Of a stretch of DNA of 37,721 nt, positions 22,436 to 31,647 are shown one piece after another. Both the position numbers and the translations under genes were made by a program. Under the pieces are notes generated by a model, which saw only the letters and a list, made by a program, of their open reading frames with translations, did not search any database and was not told the origin of the DNA. Origin of the DNA: an uncultured bacterium (GTDB lineage: Bacteria; Actinomycetota; Coriobacteriia; Coriobacteriales; Coriobacteriaceae); contig CAJMRE010000020.1 of assembly GCA_905215755.1 (NCBI GenBank), positions 1 to 37,721 on the forward strand, in the 5' to 3' direction. Position 1 is the first letter of the stretch, and every line of letters begins with the position of its first letter.

Positions 22436-23997
22436 TACTTGCCGTCGTCGTCCTCGGCTTCTTCTCTTGCATAGAGCTCCAACATGCGGCGGCGGTATTC
22501 GCGCACGGCGAGCTTGGCGCGCTCCAGGCGGCGACGCTCGCGCGGGGTCAGCTCGGACGGGTCGACCTCATCACCATAGGTCTTATCGGCAAGAAGATGC
22601 GCCGCGTCCACGATGCGGGCATCGATGTGGCCGCTCGCCGCCTCGGCGGAAAGACGCTCGGCAATCGTATCGAGCGTAGGCAAGCCCTCGAATACGCGAC
22701 CATGGCCATGCGAAGTCAGCAGCTCGTGCTCACGTGCGAGCAGGCTCGCCAAATCGTGATGGGCGCGCAGGATGTCGAGCGCATCGGATGGATGCTCGGC
22801 AACTTCTGCCACGGCGGCGACCGGCGCGGCGTCGACCACGCGGTAGAAGAGCTGCGCGAGCAACGGCATCAAGAACACCGTGATGGCACCGGCAGCGACC
22901 ATGACCGACGCAATATCTTGCGACAGCGCGCCCGCGTTGACGGCAACGCTTGTCACGGCAACGATGATCGGCAGGGCCGTGGTGCAGTACAGGGCCACGG
23001 TAATGCGACCATACGCCGACACATCGCGCGTCGCAGGACAAATGCTCATAGAAATAAGAATGGGCACGGCACGAATAATCAACAACGCCACGATAAAGCC
23101 CACGAGCAGACCCGGGCGCGACGCCACGGCCGTCAGATCGATCTTTGCGCCCGATACGGTAAAGAATACCGGAATCAAAAAGCCGTAGGCCAGGCCATCG
23201 AGCTTGGTCTCGAGCGTATGGTTGCCCTCGGGGATGATATAGCGCAAGACAAAGCCGGCGGCAAAAGAACCCAACACGATGTCGAGATCAAAGACGGCCG
23301 AGAACGCCACGAGTGTGACCAGGATGAGCACCGTCAGGCGCACGAAGGTCTGCGACGTGGTATCGGCGCGTTCCTCGACAAACGCAAAGAAGCGGCTGCC
23401 GACACGCTTGGAGCGGCTTGGGACCACAGCCAGCAACACGCAAACCACCGCAAACAAGCCAAGGATTACGAGCGTTTGGATGCCAGTGCGGGCAGACAGC
23501 AGCACCGACATGGCGAGCACAGGGCCGAGCTCACCCCAGGTGCCATACGCGAGAATCGAGTCGCCCACACGCGTGCCAGTGAGCGAGCGCTCACGCATGA
23601 TGGGCACGAGCGTGCCGAGCGCCGTCGAAGTGAGGGCAAGCGTCACGGCGATACCGTCGAAATGACTGACTGAGAACCACGGGGTAAAGCGCACGGCAAG
23701 CCAGGCGATACCAAACGTGACGACCCACGTCGCCAAGCCGTAGCGCCCCTCGACGCCCGTGATGCTCTTGGGGTCGATCTCAAAGCCGGCAAGCAGGAAC
23801 AAGAAGGCCAGGCCCAGCTCGGACACAAGCGAGACCTCAGCATCTACATGGATGACGCCGAGCATATGGGGTCCCAGCACCGCGCCGAGCACGAGCAAAA
23901 AGACCGTCTCGGGAACGGGTTTTCCGGGAATCGCCGAGGCGATAAAAGGACTCGCAAAGGCCACGAGTGCGATGATGGCGAGCGAAACGAATGCCAT
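22435..23997 (-). CDS. Cation:proton antiporter (CPA2-type)
   Basis: A 520-residue membrane protein with about 12 hydrophobic segments over the first ~385 residues. Family motifs include FLLVLGAVLGPHMLG, LGLAFLFLLAGFEIDPKS and FDLDIVLGSFAAGFVL. It should exchange Na+ or K+ for H+ across the membrane. The last ~130 residues are hydrophilic and charged (HHDLASLLAREHELL..., ending in EEAEDDDGK), probably cytoplasmic. They do not show an RCK/TrkA nucleotide-binding motif, which is the usual tail of KefB-type members. The transported ion is unknown. Confidence 0.85.
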   Translation of the reverse strand: MAFVSLAIIALVAFASPFIASAIPGKPVPETVFLLVLGAVLGPHMLGVIHVDAEVSLVSELGLAFLFLLAGFEIDPKSITGVEGRYGLATWVVTFGIAWLAVRFTPWFSVSHFDGIAVTLALTSTALGTLVPIMRERSLTGTRVGDSILAYGTWGELGPVLAMSVLLSARTGIQTLVILGLFAVVCVLLAVVPSRSKRVGSRFFAFVEERADTTSQTFVRLTVLILVTLVAFSAVFDLDIVLGSFAAGFVLRYIIPEGNHTLETKLDGLAYGFLIPVFFTVSGAKIDLTAVASRPGLLVGFIVALLIIRAVPILISMSICPATRDVSAYGRITVALYCTTALPIIVAVTSVAVNAGALSQDIASVMVAAGAITVFLMPLLAQLFYRVVDAAPVAAVAEVAEHPSDALDILRAHHDLASLLAREHELLTSHGHGRVFEGLPTLDTIAERLSAEAASGHIDARIVDAAHLLADKTYGDEVDPSELTPRERRRLERAKLAVREYRRRMLELYAREEAEDDDGK

Positions 23998-24181
23998 GTG
24001 ATGCCTTTCTCTTGTTTGCGCTTCACTGTAGCACCCTCGCCGTCCTCAACGCGCCGCGAGCTGTCGTATCATAGTGAGGTTTACAAACATGTGGCTCAAG
24101 GCGACCGCAGGGCAGACCCCGCAAACCGACCGCTGCCGCATACCGTACCGTACGCCCAACCGATCAGGAAGGCAGGAACCA

Positions 24182-27100
24182 ATGGTCTCTCGTATCTACG
24201 TGGAGAAGAAACCCGGGTTCGACGTCGAGGCTCAGCAGCTCAAGGGCGAGCTGACCGAAATTCTCGGCATCAAGGGCATCGAGGCCCTGAGGATCATCAA
24301 CCGCTACGACGTCGAGGGCATCGACGAGGAGCTTTTCCGCTCCTGCGTGCCGACCGTCTTTAGCGAGCCCCAGGTCGATGTGACCTACGACGAGCTCCCC
24401 GCAAGCGATGGCGCCGTCTTTGCCGTCGAATTCCTGCCTGGCCAGTTTGACCAGCGCGCCGACTCCGCCAGCGAGTGCGTGCAGCTCATCAGCCAGGGCG
24501 AGCGCCCCGCCGTGCGCTCCGCCAAGGTCTATATCATCTCGGGCGCTCTGGACGAAGCCGCCATCGAGGCCATCAAGCACTACGTGGTGAACCCCGTCGA
24601 GGCGCGCATCGCCTCGCTCGACCTGCCCGAGACGCTGTACATGGAGACCCCCGAGCCCCAGCCCGTCGAGGTGCTCGACGGCTTCCGCGAGCTCGACGAG
24701 GCCGGCCTTGCCGCCTTTATCGCCGATCGCGGCCTTGCCATGGACGAGGCGGACATCGCCTTCTGCCAGCAGTACTTCCGCGATGAGGACCGCGACCCCA
24801 CCATCACCGAGATCCGCGTGATCGACACCTACTGGTCCGATCACTGCCGCCACACCACCTTCGGCACCGTCCTGGACGACGTGACGATCGACGACGCCGT
24901 GGTGCAGCAAGCCTTCGACCGCTACATGGAGATGCGCCACGAACTCGGCCGCGACGCCAAGCCCGTCTGCCTCATGGACATGGGCACCATCGGCGCCAAG
25001 TATCTTAAGAAGACCGGCGTCATGACCGATGTCGATGAGTCCGAGGAGATCAACGCCTGCACCGTCAAGGTGAAGGTCGATGTCGACGGCGAGGACCAGG
25101 ACTGGCTGTTCCTGTTTAAGAACGAGACCCACAACCACCCGACCGAGATCGAGCCCTTCGGCGGTGCCGCCACCTGCGTGGGCGGCGCTATCCGCGACCC
25201 GCTCTCGGGCCGCAGCTATGTGTACCAGGCCATGCGCGTCACCGGCGCCGGCGACCCCACCGTCCCGGTTTCCGAGACGCTCGAGGGCAAGCTGCCGCAG
25301 CGCAAGCTCGTGACCACCGCTGCCGCCGGCTACTCCAGCTACGGCAACCAGATCGGCCTTGCCACCGGCCAGGTCAACGAACTCTATCACCCCGGCTACG
25401 TGGCCAAGCGCATGGAGGTCGGCGCCGTCGTGGGCGCTACCCCGGCAAACCACGTGCGCCGCGAGTGCCCCGCCCCCACCGACAAGATCATCCTGCTGGG
25501 CGGCCGCACCGGCCGCGATGGCATCGGTGGCGCCACCGGCTCCTCCAAGACCCAGAACACCGAGTCCATCGAGACCTCGGGTGCCGAGGTCCAGAAGGGC
25601 AACGCCCCGGTCGAGCGCAAGCTGCAGCGCCTGTTCCGCCGCGGCGACGCCTGCCGTCTGATCAAGCGCTGCAACGACTTTGGCGCCGGCGGCGTCTCAG
25701 TCGCCGTGGGCGAGCTTGCCGACGGCCTGTACGTGGACCTGGACACCGTGACCAAGAAGTACGACGGCCTGGACGGCACCGAGCTCGCTATCTCCGAGTC
25801 CCAGGAGCGCATGGCTTGCGCCGTCGCCGACGGTGACGTCGAGGAGTTCATGGGCTACGCCGCCGAGGAGAACCTGGAGGCGACCGCTATCGCCGAGGTT
25901 ACCGCCGAGCCGCGCATGCGCATGGCATGGAACGGCGTCGCCATCGTCGATCTGTCCCGCGAGTTCCTCAACTCCAACGGTGCGCCCAAGCACCAGGTCG
26001 CCCACGTCTGTGCCCGCAGCGTGTGGCAGCCCAGCTGGGCCGGCACCACGCTCGCCGAGCGCATGACCTCGCTCGTCACCGACCTCAACGTCGCTTCCAA
26101 CAAGGGCCTTTCCGAGCGCTTCGACTCCACCATCGGCGCCGCGACCGTGCTCATGCCCTTTGGCGGCAAGACGCAGCTCACCCCAAGCTCGGCCATGGTC
26201 GCCAAGTTCCCCGTGGACGGCGAGACCACCACGGCGAGCGCCATGGCATGGGGCTTCAACCCCTATCTGATGGAGGCCGACCAGTTTGCGGGCGCCTACC
26301 TGTCCGTGGTCGAGTCCATCGCCAAGCTCGTTGCCGCCGGCTTTGAGCACAAGCGCGCCTACCTCTCCTTCCAAGAGTACTTCGAGCGTCTGCGCACCGA
26401 GGCCGAGCGCTGGGGCAAGCCCACGGCAGCCGTCCTGGGCGCCCTCATGGCCCAAGTCGACCTGGGTGCCGGCGCCATCGGCGGCAAGGACTCCATGAGC
26501 GGTTCGTTTGAGGACGAGACCGGCGAGCTCAACGTTCCGCCGACCCTGATCAGCTTCGCCGTCGCCGTGGGCAAGGCCGCCCGCGCCGTCTCGCCCGAGT
26601 TCAAGGGCCTCACGCACCGCGTCGTCCGCATCGCCCCCGCCACCTATGGCGAGGACTACCGTCCCGACGCCCAGCAGTTGCTCGCCGCGTTTGACGCCGT
26701 CGAGGCGCTCACTGCTACCGGCAACGCCCTGGCCATATCCACGCCCGGCTACGGCTGCGGCGCCGAGAGCCTCTTTAAGATGTGCGTCGGTAACCAGATC
26801 GGTATCGAGCTTGCCGAGGATGTAGACGTGGAGAGCCTCTTCACCCCGCTCTACGGCAGCTTTATCGTCGAGCTCGCCGAGGACGCCGAGCTGCCCGAGG
26901 TCGCCGACGGCGTTGTCGTCGAGCCCCTGGGCACCACCGTCGAGGGCTATGTCATCGACACCGGCTCCGAGGTCATCGAGCTCGCCGAGCTCCAGGAGGC
27001 CTGGGAGAGCGGCATCGAGGGCGTCTTCGCCTACCGCAGCGCCGGCGAGACCCCCGAGGTCGAGACCATCGACTTCCGCGCCAAGGATATCCACGTGTAC

Positions 27101-27928
27101 GGCGGCGCCAAGATCGCCCGCCCGCGCGTGATCATCCCCGTGTTCCCCGGCAACAACTGCGAGTACGACAGCGCCCGCGCCTTCCGTGCCGCCGGTGCCG
27201 AGGCCGACACCTTCGTGATCAACAACCTCACGCCCGAGGCCGTCGCCGAGAGCACCCACGAGCTTGCCCGCCGCATCCGTGCAAGCCAGATCGTTATGAT
27301 CCCCGGCGGCTTCTCGGGCGGCGACGAGCCCGACGGCTCTGCCAAGTTCATCACGGCGTTCTTCCGCGCTCCCGAGGTCACCGAGGCAGTCCGCGACCTG
27401 CTCAAGGCCCGCGATGGCCTGATGCTGGGCATCTGCAACGGCTTCCAGGCCCTGGTCAAGCTCGGCCTGGTGCCCTACGGCGACATCGTCGACGCCACGC
27501 CCGATGCGCCCACGCTGACGTTCAACACCATCGGTCGCCATCAGAGCCGCCTGGTGCGCACCCGCATCTCGTCCAACCTGTCCCCGTGGCTGTCGCAGTG
27601 TAGCCTGGACGACCCCTACACCGTCGCCATCAGCCACGGCGAGGGCCGCTTTGTCGCCAATGACGAAGTGCTCGCCCAACTAATCGCCAACGGCCAGGTC
27701 GCCACGCAGTACGTGGGCGAGGACGGCAATCCCAGCATGGATCTTTCCGTCAACCCCAACGGCTCCGCACTCGCCATCGAGGGCATCACGAGCCCCGACG
27801 GCCGCGTCCTGGGCAAGATGGGCCATGCCGAGCGTCGCGGCGACAACTTGTACCGTAACGTGCCCGAGCATGTCCCCGGCGACAAGTTCATGCCGATCTT
27901 TGAGAGCGGCGTAGCCTACTTCGCTTAA
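24182..27928 (+). CDS. purL: Phosphoribosylformylglycinamidine synthase, single-chain
   Basis: This 1248-residue enzyme makes FGAM from FGAR, glutamine and ATP in purine synthesis. A PurS-like N-terminal part is followed by the synthetase core (DTYWSDHCRHTTF, FKNETHNHPTEIEPFGGAATCVGGAIRD, GGKDSMSG). The C-terminal glutaminase has PVFPGNNCEYD and the nucleophile Cys1085 in LGICNGFQ. PurS, PurL and PurQ functions are thus fused, as in the clade II enzymes of some anaerobes, instead of three separate proteins as in many actinobacteria. The ATG at 24182 has AGGA upstream; the frame extends to 24074 without a ribosome site. A TATCAT -10-like word lies near 24066. It stands alone, with no other pur gene in the window. 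Confidence 0.96.
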   Translation: MVSRIYVEKKPGFDVEAQQLKGELTEILGIKGIEALRIINRYDVEGIDEELFRSCVPTVFSEPQVDVTYDELPASDGAVFAVEFLPGQFDQRADSASECVQLISQGERPAVRSAKVYIISGALDEAAIEAIKHYVVNPVEARIASLDLPETLYMETPEPQPVEVLDGFRELDEAGLAAFIADRGLAMDEADIAFCQQYFRDEDRDPTITEIRVIDTYWSDHCRHTTFGTVLDDVTIDDAVVQQAFDRYMEMRHELGRDAKPVCLMDMGTIGAKYLKKTGVMTDVDESEEINACTVKVKVDVDGEDQDWLFLFKNETHNHPTEIEPFGGAATCVGGAIRDPLSGRSYVYQAMRVTGAGDPTVPVSETLEGKLPQRKLVTTAAAGYSSYGNQIGLATGQVNELYHPGYVAKRMEVGAVVGATPANHVRRECPAPTDKIILLGGRTGRDGIGGATGSSKTQNTESIETSGAEVQKGNAPVERKLQRLFRRGDACRLIKRCNDFGAGGVSVAVGELADGLYVDLDTVTKKYDGLDGTELAISESQERMACAVADGDVEEFMGYAAEENLEATAIAEVTAEPRMRMAWNGVAIVDLSREFLNSNGAPKHQVAHVCARSVWQPSWAGTTLAERMTSLVTDLNVASNKGLSERFDSTIGAATVLMPFGGKTQLTPSSAMVAKFPVDGETTTASAMAWGFNPYLMEADQFAGAYLSVVESIAKLVAAGFEHKRAYLSFQEYFERLRTEAERWGKPTAAVLGALMAQVDLGAGAIGGKDSMSGSFEDETGELNVPPTLISFAVAVGKAARAVSPEFKGLTHRVVRIAPATYGEDYRPDAQQLLAAFDAVEALTATGNALAISTPGYGCGAESLFKMCVGNQIGIELAEDVDVESLFTPLYGSFIVELAEDAELPEVADGVVVEPLGTTVEGYVIDTGSEVIELAELQEAWESGIEGVFAYRSAGETPEVETIDFRAKDIHVYGGAKIARPRVIIPVFPGNNCEYDSARAFRAAGAEADTFVINNLTPEAVAESTHELARRIRASQIVMIPGGFSGGDEPDGSAKFITAFFRAPEVTEAVRDLLKARDGLMLGICNGFQALVKLGLVPYGDIVDATPDAPTLTFNTIGRHQSRLVRTRISSNLSPWLSQCSLDDPYTVAISHGEGRFVANDEVLAQLIANGQVATQYVGEDGNPSMDLSVNPNGSALAIEGITSPDGRVLGKMGHAERRGDNLYRNVPEHVPGDKFMPIFESGVAYFA

Positions 27929-27965
27929 TGCGTCCCATCGGGTACAATCCCTTCGGGTAACATCA

Positions 27966-28001
27966 CCCGCCACCGACACATCCGGTGGCGGGTTCTTTTT
28001 T
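27966..28001 (+). terminator. Intrinsic terminator of purL
   Basis: CCCGCCACCG pairs with CGGTGGCGGG, followed by TTCTTTTTT, about 37 bp after the purL stop and before the EamA gene. Confidence 0.92.
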
Positions 28002-28026
28002 GCTTCGCGCATGTAGAAAGGACATC

Positions 28027-28962
28027 ATGGAAAGCCGCAAGCCGTATCTCGCCACCCTGCCCGGACTCATCCTGGGCTGTCTCGTTTGCTGCGCGCTCTG
28101 GGGCTCCGCCTTCCCCTGCATCAAGATCGGCTACGGCCTCTTTGGCATTCCCGCGCACGACAGCGCCTCGCAGCTGCTCTTCGCGGGTCTGCGCTTCACC
28201 CTTGCCGGCATGCTGGTCATTGTTGGCATGAGCGTGGCCCAGCGCCGACCGCTCGTTCCGCAAGCCCGTGATATCAAGCCCATCTGCATCTTGTCGCTCT
28301 TCCAGACCATTGGCCAGTACTTCTTTTTCTACCTTGGTCTCTCCCGTGCAAGCGCTATGTCAAGCTCCATCATCGAGGCCAGCGCCAACTTCTTGGCTAT
28401 CCTCTTTGCCGCTCTGGCGTTTCGCACCGAAAAGCTCAATACGGCCAAGGTGCTCGGCTGCGTACTGGGCTTTGCCGGCGTCGCACTCGTCAACCTTTCG
28501 GGCGTGGACGGCACCTTTGGCTTTACGCTCGACGGCGAGGGCTTCATCCTGGCCTCCACCGTCGCGGGTGCCCTTTCGACCTGCCTGATCGGCATCTTCT
28601 CGCGCGAGCACGACGGCGTTTTGCTTGCCGGGTGGCAGTTCTTGGTCGGCGGCCTGGTCCTCACCGCCATCGGCTCTTTGATGGGTGGCGCGCTCTCCCC
28701 CACGGCGATTGCCCCCGCCGTCGCGCTCATCATCTACATGGCGCTTATCTCCGCGGTCGCCTACTCGCTGTGGTCGCGCCTACTTGCCGTCAACCCCGTC
28801 AGCCGCGTCTCGGTCTTTGGTTTTATGAACCCCGTCTTTGGTGTGCTGCTGAGCGCGCTGCTGCTCGGCGAGGGCGCTGACACGAGCCCCGTTACCGTCA
28901 TCGTTGCCCTGCTGTTGGTCTGCGGCGGCATCATCATCGTCAACAAACCCAAAAAAGCCTAA
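28027..28962 (+). CDS. DMT superfamily transporter with two EamA domains
   Basis: A 311-residue membrane protein with about ten hydrophobic segments. The N-terminal repeat contains CCALWGSAFPCIKIGY and the C-terminal repeat contains SRVSVFGFMNPVFGVLLSALLLGE, both characteristic of EamA drug/metabolite transporters. Such proteins usually export amino acids or metabolites; the substrate is unknown. The ATG at 28027 has AAAGGA upstream. It is separated from purL by a strong terminator, so it is probably transcribed on its own or by read-through. Confidence 0.88.
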   Translation: MESRKPYLATLPGLILGCLVCCALWGSAFPCIKIGYGLFGIPAHDSASQLLFAGLRFTLAGMLVIVGMSVAQRRPLVPQARDIKPICILSLFQTIGQYFFFYLGLSRASAMSSSIIEASANFLAILFAALAFRTEKLNTAKVLGCVLGFAGVALVNLSGVDGTFGFTLDGEGFILASTVAGALSTCLIGIFSREHDGVLLAGWQFLVGGLVLTAIGSLMGGALSPTAIAPAVALIIYMALISAVAYSLWSRLLAVNPVSRVSVFGFMNPVFGVLLSALLLGEGADTSPVTVIVALLLVCGGIIIVNKPKKA

Positions 28963-29113
28963 CGAACTCACCTTTTTAGAGAGGGCGTTCGCACACTTTA
29001 GCTTAATGGAGTGCACTGGTTCTCGTTGATTTCGTACCGAGTCGCGGCAGCAGATGCCCGTCTTGCCGCATCGCGCCTGGGCATCATGGCCGGTGGCCCC
29101 CACAAACGCAAAA

Positions 29114-29153
29114 GGGGCGCATGACCATCGCAACGGTCGTGCGCCCCTTTTTT
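29114..29153. terminator. Bidirectional terminator between EamA and GGDEF genes
   Basis: GGGGCGCATGACC pairs with GGTCGTGCGCCCC (one G-U). TTTTTT follows on the plus strand, TTTT on the minus strand. It directly abuts the stop codon of the GGDEF gene. The ~150 bp before it (28963-29110) show no gene. Confidence 0.88.
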
Positions 29154-30356
29154 CTAGCGTATCTGGACGCCGGCTTTCTTTTTCTCGGCCTTGACGCGGT
29201 AGAGCTCCGCATCGGAAGCGCGAAGTAAGTCTTGCCAGGTATCAACACTATCGCCGACCCGCGCGTAACCGATGGACATCCGCAATGCATACGGCACCTC
29301 GGCACGAGCGAGCTCGTCGTTAATCGCCGAACACAGGTCTATGATGTCCTGTTCCGCCGCAGCCTTCTGGAGCACCACGAACTCATCGCCGCCATAACGC
29401 GCGATAAAGCCACCTGACGCCGAGCAGACCTCTTTGAGCGCAGCAGATATGACCTGAAGAGCATGGTCGCCCTCCACATGCCCATAGCGATCGTTAATCT
29501 GCTTAAAGCCGTCGGCGTCCATCATAAGCAGATATACATCTTCGGCCTGATCCACATTTGAAAAGAGCGACAGCATATAGGTCTCAAAACGGTTGCGATT
29601 GTTAAGGCCAGTCAACGGGTCGGTCGAGATCAGCTGCTCCTGGTAGATGATGTAGAGCAGCAGGATGCTCAGCGTTATACCGACACAAAGGCCCGGTACC
29701 GAAAACAAAACCTGGAAGGTACCGCCCACCAGAGCGGGAACCGCAAAAAAGGCGAGGGTGCGATAAATGGCCTTCTTTTGCAGACTTTCGACTTTTCGAG
29801 CCTGAATAAAGGCATGCAAGGACGTATATATAACGTAGCAGTAGCTAACGATAGGTTGAATCATATAAAGCGCTCCGCGACGATACACGCCCTGCGAATC
29901 GATATAGAACAGGGCGTGCGTCCAGTAACTGGCAAACGCCAGCACGACCACCAGAGCCGTAGGCAACGCTACAAGCACCACCCTATAGCGCGCGGACAAA
30001 AGGCGAGAGCCCTGCACTGTCTCGGAATACAAAAACCAAATGAGGCACGCGATGGCGAACAGCGAAAACGAGACCGCGTTGGAAATCCAGTTGGCCGTGA
30101 TGCCTACAGGAGTGCTCACGCCGTCCGAGAGCGTCCAGATCATATCGAAGAAAATGTAGGCAGCGGAGGTGTAGCCGAGCATGCTAAACAAGAGCTGCTG
30201 GGTGCTCGAGAACAAGGAGCGGCGGCTTCGTGCGGCAAGCCCGATAAGAACAATCATGCATAGCACGAATATCTCTATCTTGAGTGCCTTAACCACTAGC
30301 GCCATCCCTTCAATATCTAAGTGGCCAGAATCGCCCAATTCGAATCTGGGCAACAA
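29154..30356 (-). CDS. Membrane-bound GGDEF protein (probable diguanylate cyclase)
   Basis: A protein of about 400 residues. The first ~235 residues form about seven or eight hydrophobic segments, and a cytoplasmic GGDEF domain follows (about 240-400), beginning STDPLTGLNNRNRFE. The active-site motif RYGGDEF is intact at 322-326, so it should make cyclic di-GMP from GTP. The inhibitory RxxD site normally five residues before the motif is missing (the sequence there is SGGFIA), so product inhibition is not expected. The start is uncertain. TTG at 30356 has GGGGGTG upstream, while ATG at 30305 has GAAGGG with no spacing. Confidence 0.9.
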   Translation of the reverse strand: MLPRFELGDSGHLDIEGMALVVKALKIEIFVLCMIVLIGLAARSRRSLFSSTQQLLFSMLGYTSAAYIFFDMIWTLSDGVSTPVGITANWISNAVSFSLFAIACLIWFLYSETVQGSRLLSARYRVVLVALPTALVVVLAFASYWTHALFYIDSQGVYRRGALYMIQPIVSYCYVIYTSLHAFIQARKVESLQKKAIYRTLAFFAVPALVGGTFQVLFSVPGLCVGITLSILLLYIIYQEQLISTDPLTGLNNRNRFETYMLSLFSNVDQAEDVYLLMMDADGFKQINDRYGHVEGDHALQVISAALKEVCSASGGFIARYGGDEFVVLQKAAAEQDIIDLCSAINDELARAEVPYALRMSIGYARVGDSVDTWQDLLRASDAELYRVKAEKKKAGVQIR

Positions 30357-30384
30357 ACACCCCCTACTCCGCAGGGATAAGGGG

Positions 30385-30438
30385 AATAATAGCAGAGCGC
30401 CCGAACGTCACTGCAAGACAGCTTTCGTTCGGGCGCTC
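30385..30438 (-). terminator. Terminator of the kdgT-like gene
   Basis: On the minus strand GAGCGCCCGAACG and CGTTCGGGCGCTC form a perfect 13-bp stem with an 18-nt loop, followed by TGCTATTATT. It lies 45 bp after the permease stop codon. Confidence 0.75.
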
Positions 30439-30483
30439 AAACGGCGCGAGTTGCACGCCGGCATCATTGATGGGTACCGATTG

Positions 30484-31506
30484 CTACTCGCCATCGATGT
30501 CGGTCGCGACGGCTTCCTCGATGGCCTCGACACCGGCAGGCGACAGATCCTCCTTGCCTTGACAGAACTTCTTGTCGACCCAGCCGGTCAGAATCGGAGC
30601 CATGATTGCCGTGATGATGACGGCGGTGGCGATCTGGGCGTACGCGGTGGGCGCAAGTTCGGCATAGCGCGGAGCGACCTCGGCGAGGGCGACCGGCGTG
30701 GTCATGGCAGTGCCGGCGATAGTGGAGCAGGCAACGGCCGCCTTGCCGTTACCACCGCACAGGCGCTCGAAGGCAAAGGTAATGGGACCGACGACAAACA
30801 GCGTGACAAGGCCCAGCAAGATACCGGAAATACCGCCGGTGATAAAGCTCGAAAGACTCATGGACGCACCGAGCTGAAAACCGATAACGGCGATCGCGGG
30901 ATTGGCGCCGGGGACCAGCAGGTTCTTGATAAACGGGAACAAGTTGCCCAGGACCATGCCGATAACAAGCGGCAGTATGGAGCCGATGATGGTACCGACG
31001 GGGATGTTGGCGAGACCCGAGACGCCCAGGATGATCATGGTAACGGCAGGGCCGGCCGTAAAGAACAGGATACCCACGGCGCCTTGCTCGGACTCATCGC
31101 CGAACTCGCCCATGATGCCCGTGTAGAGCGCCATGTTGCAAAACGTAATGCCGCCGATGATGGAAACCGAGCTCAGACCCAAAAAGTTATCGTTAAAGAA
31201 GTACGCGACGCCCAGGCCCAACGCGGCTGCCACCACAAGCTTAGGGATCAGCACGACGATACCGGTCTTGATGGCGCCCGGCGTGGACTTAAAGCTAATG
31301 CCCGCGCCCACGAAGAGCAGAATCGCAGCGACGATGGTATTGGAGCCGCCGCGGCAGGCGGCGGTAAAGAAGCCGCCGATCTCAAAGACCTGCGGGCAGA
31401 AGGTATTGAGCAAAAGGCCAACGATCATGGGATAGATCATGATGTCACCCGGGATACGCGGGACTTTGAATTTCTTTTGCTCGTTGGCGGTCGCTTCCTG
31501 TGCCAT
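30484..31506 (-). CDS. kdgT: 2-keto-3-deoxygluconate permease family protein
   Basis: A 340-residue membrane protein of the KdgT family, with about ten hydrophobic segments. Characteristic stretches are PGDIMIYPMIVGLLLNTF near the N-terminus, AILLFVGAGISFK, ITFCNMALYTGIMGEFGD, IGFQLGASMSLSSFI and AGTAMTTPVALAEVAP. KdgT imports 2-keto-3-deoxygluconate, a pectin and uronate breakdown product, with protons. No KDG kinase or aldolase lies next to it, so the substrate is inferred from family. The ATG at 31506 has GGGGG upstream, and the frame open to 31536 is not supported. Confidence 0.87.
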   Translation of the reverse strand: MAQEATANEQKKFKVPRIPGDIMIYPMIVGLLLNTFCPQVFEIGGFFTAACRGGSNTIVAAILLFVGAGISFKSTPGAIKTGIVVLIPKLVVAAALGLGVAYFFNDNFLGLSSVSIIGGITFCNMALYTGIMGEFGDESEQGAVGILFFTAGPAVTMIILGVSGLANIPVGTIIGSILPLVIGMVLGNLFPFIKNLLVPGANPAIAVIGFQLGASMSLSSFITGGISGILLGLVTLFVVGPITFAFERLCGGNGKAAVACSTIAGTAMTTPVALAEVAPRYAELAPTAYAQIATAVIITAIMAPILTGWVDKKFCQGKEDLSPAGVEAIEEAVATDIDGE

Positions 31507-31549
31507 GAAACCCCCATTTCCGCTGACGCGGAACAAAAGCCCACGTCAC

Positions 31550-31567
31550 ACTTTGCTACAGTAAAGT
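31550..31567 (-). promoter_or_regulatory. Operator-like palindrome before the kdgT-like gene
   Basis: ACTTT-GCTACAGT-AAAGT lies 44-61 bp before the permease ATG, in AT-rich sequence likely to hold the promoter. A local regulator could bind here. No regulator gene is adjacent, and the arms are short. Confidence 0.3.
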
Positions 31568-31647
31568 TTGACCATGGTACCAGAAGAAGCAGACCGGCTC
31601 GGTGAGAAATTCGATTCGTCGACCAGGACGGTAAGCGCGCCCTGCTT

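Noticed and set aside
22152..22472. 106-codon frame over the 62-bp repeat array
   Set aside because: Repeated peptide words reflect the palindromic DNA, and similar words appear on the opposite strand. There is no ribosome site and no known family.
24164..25453. 429-codon open frame antisense to purL start
   Set aside because: Overlaps purL motifs on the opposite strand and is rich in Ala, Gly, Val, Leu and Asp with no pattern.
25697..27679. 660-codon open frame antisense to purL
   Set aside because: Lies wholly inside purL, and the translation is repetitive and low-complexity.
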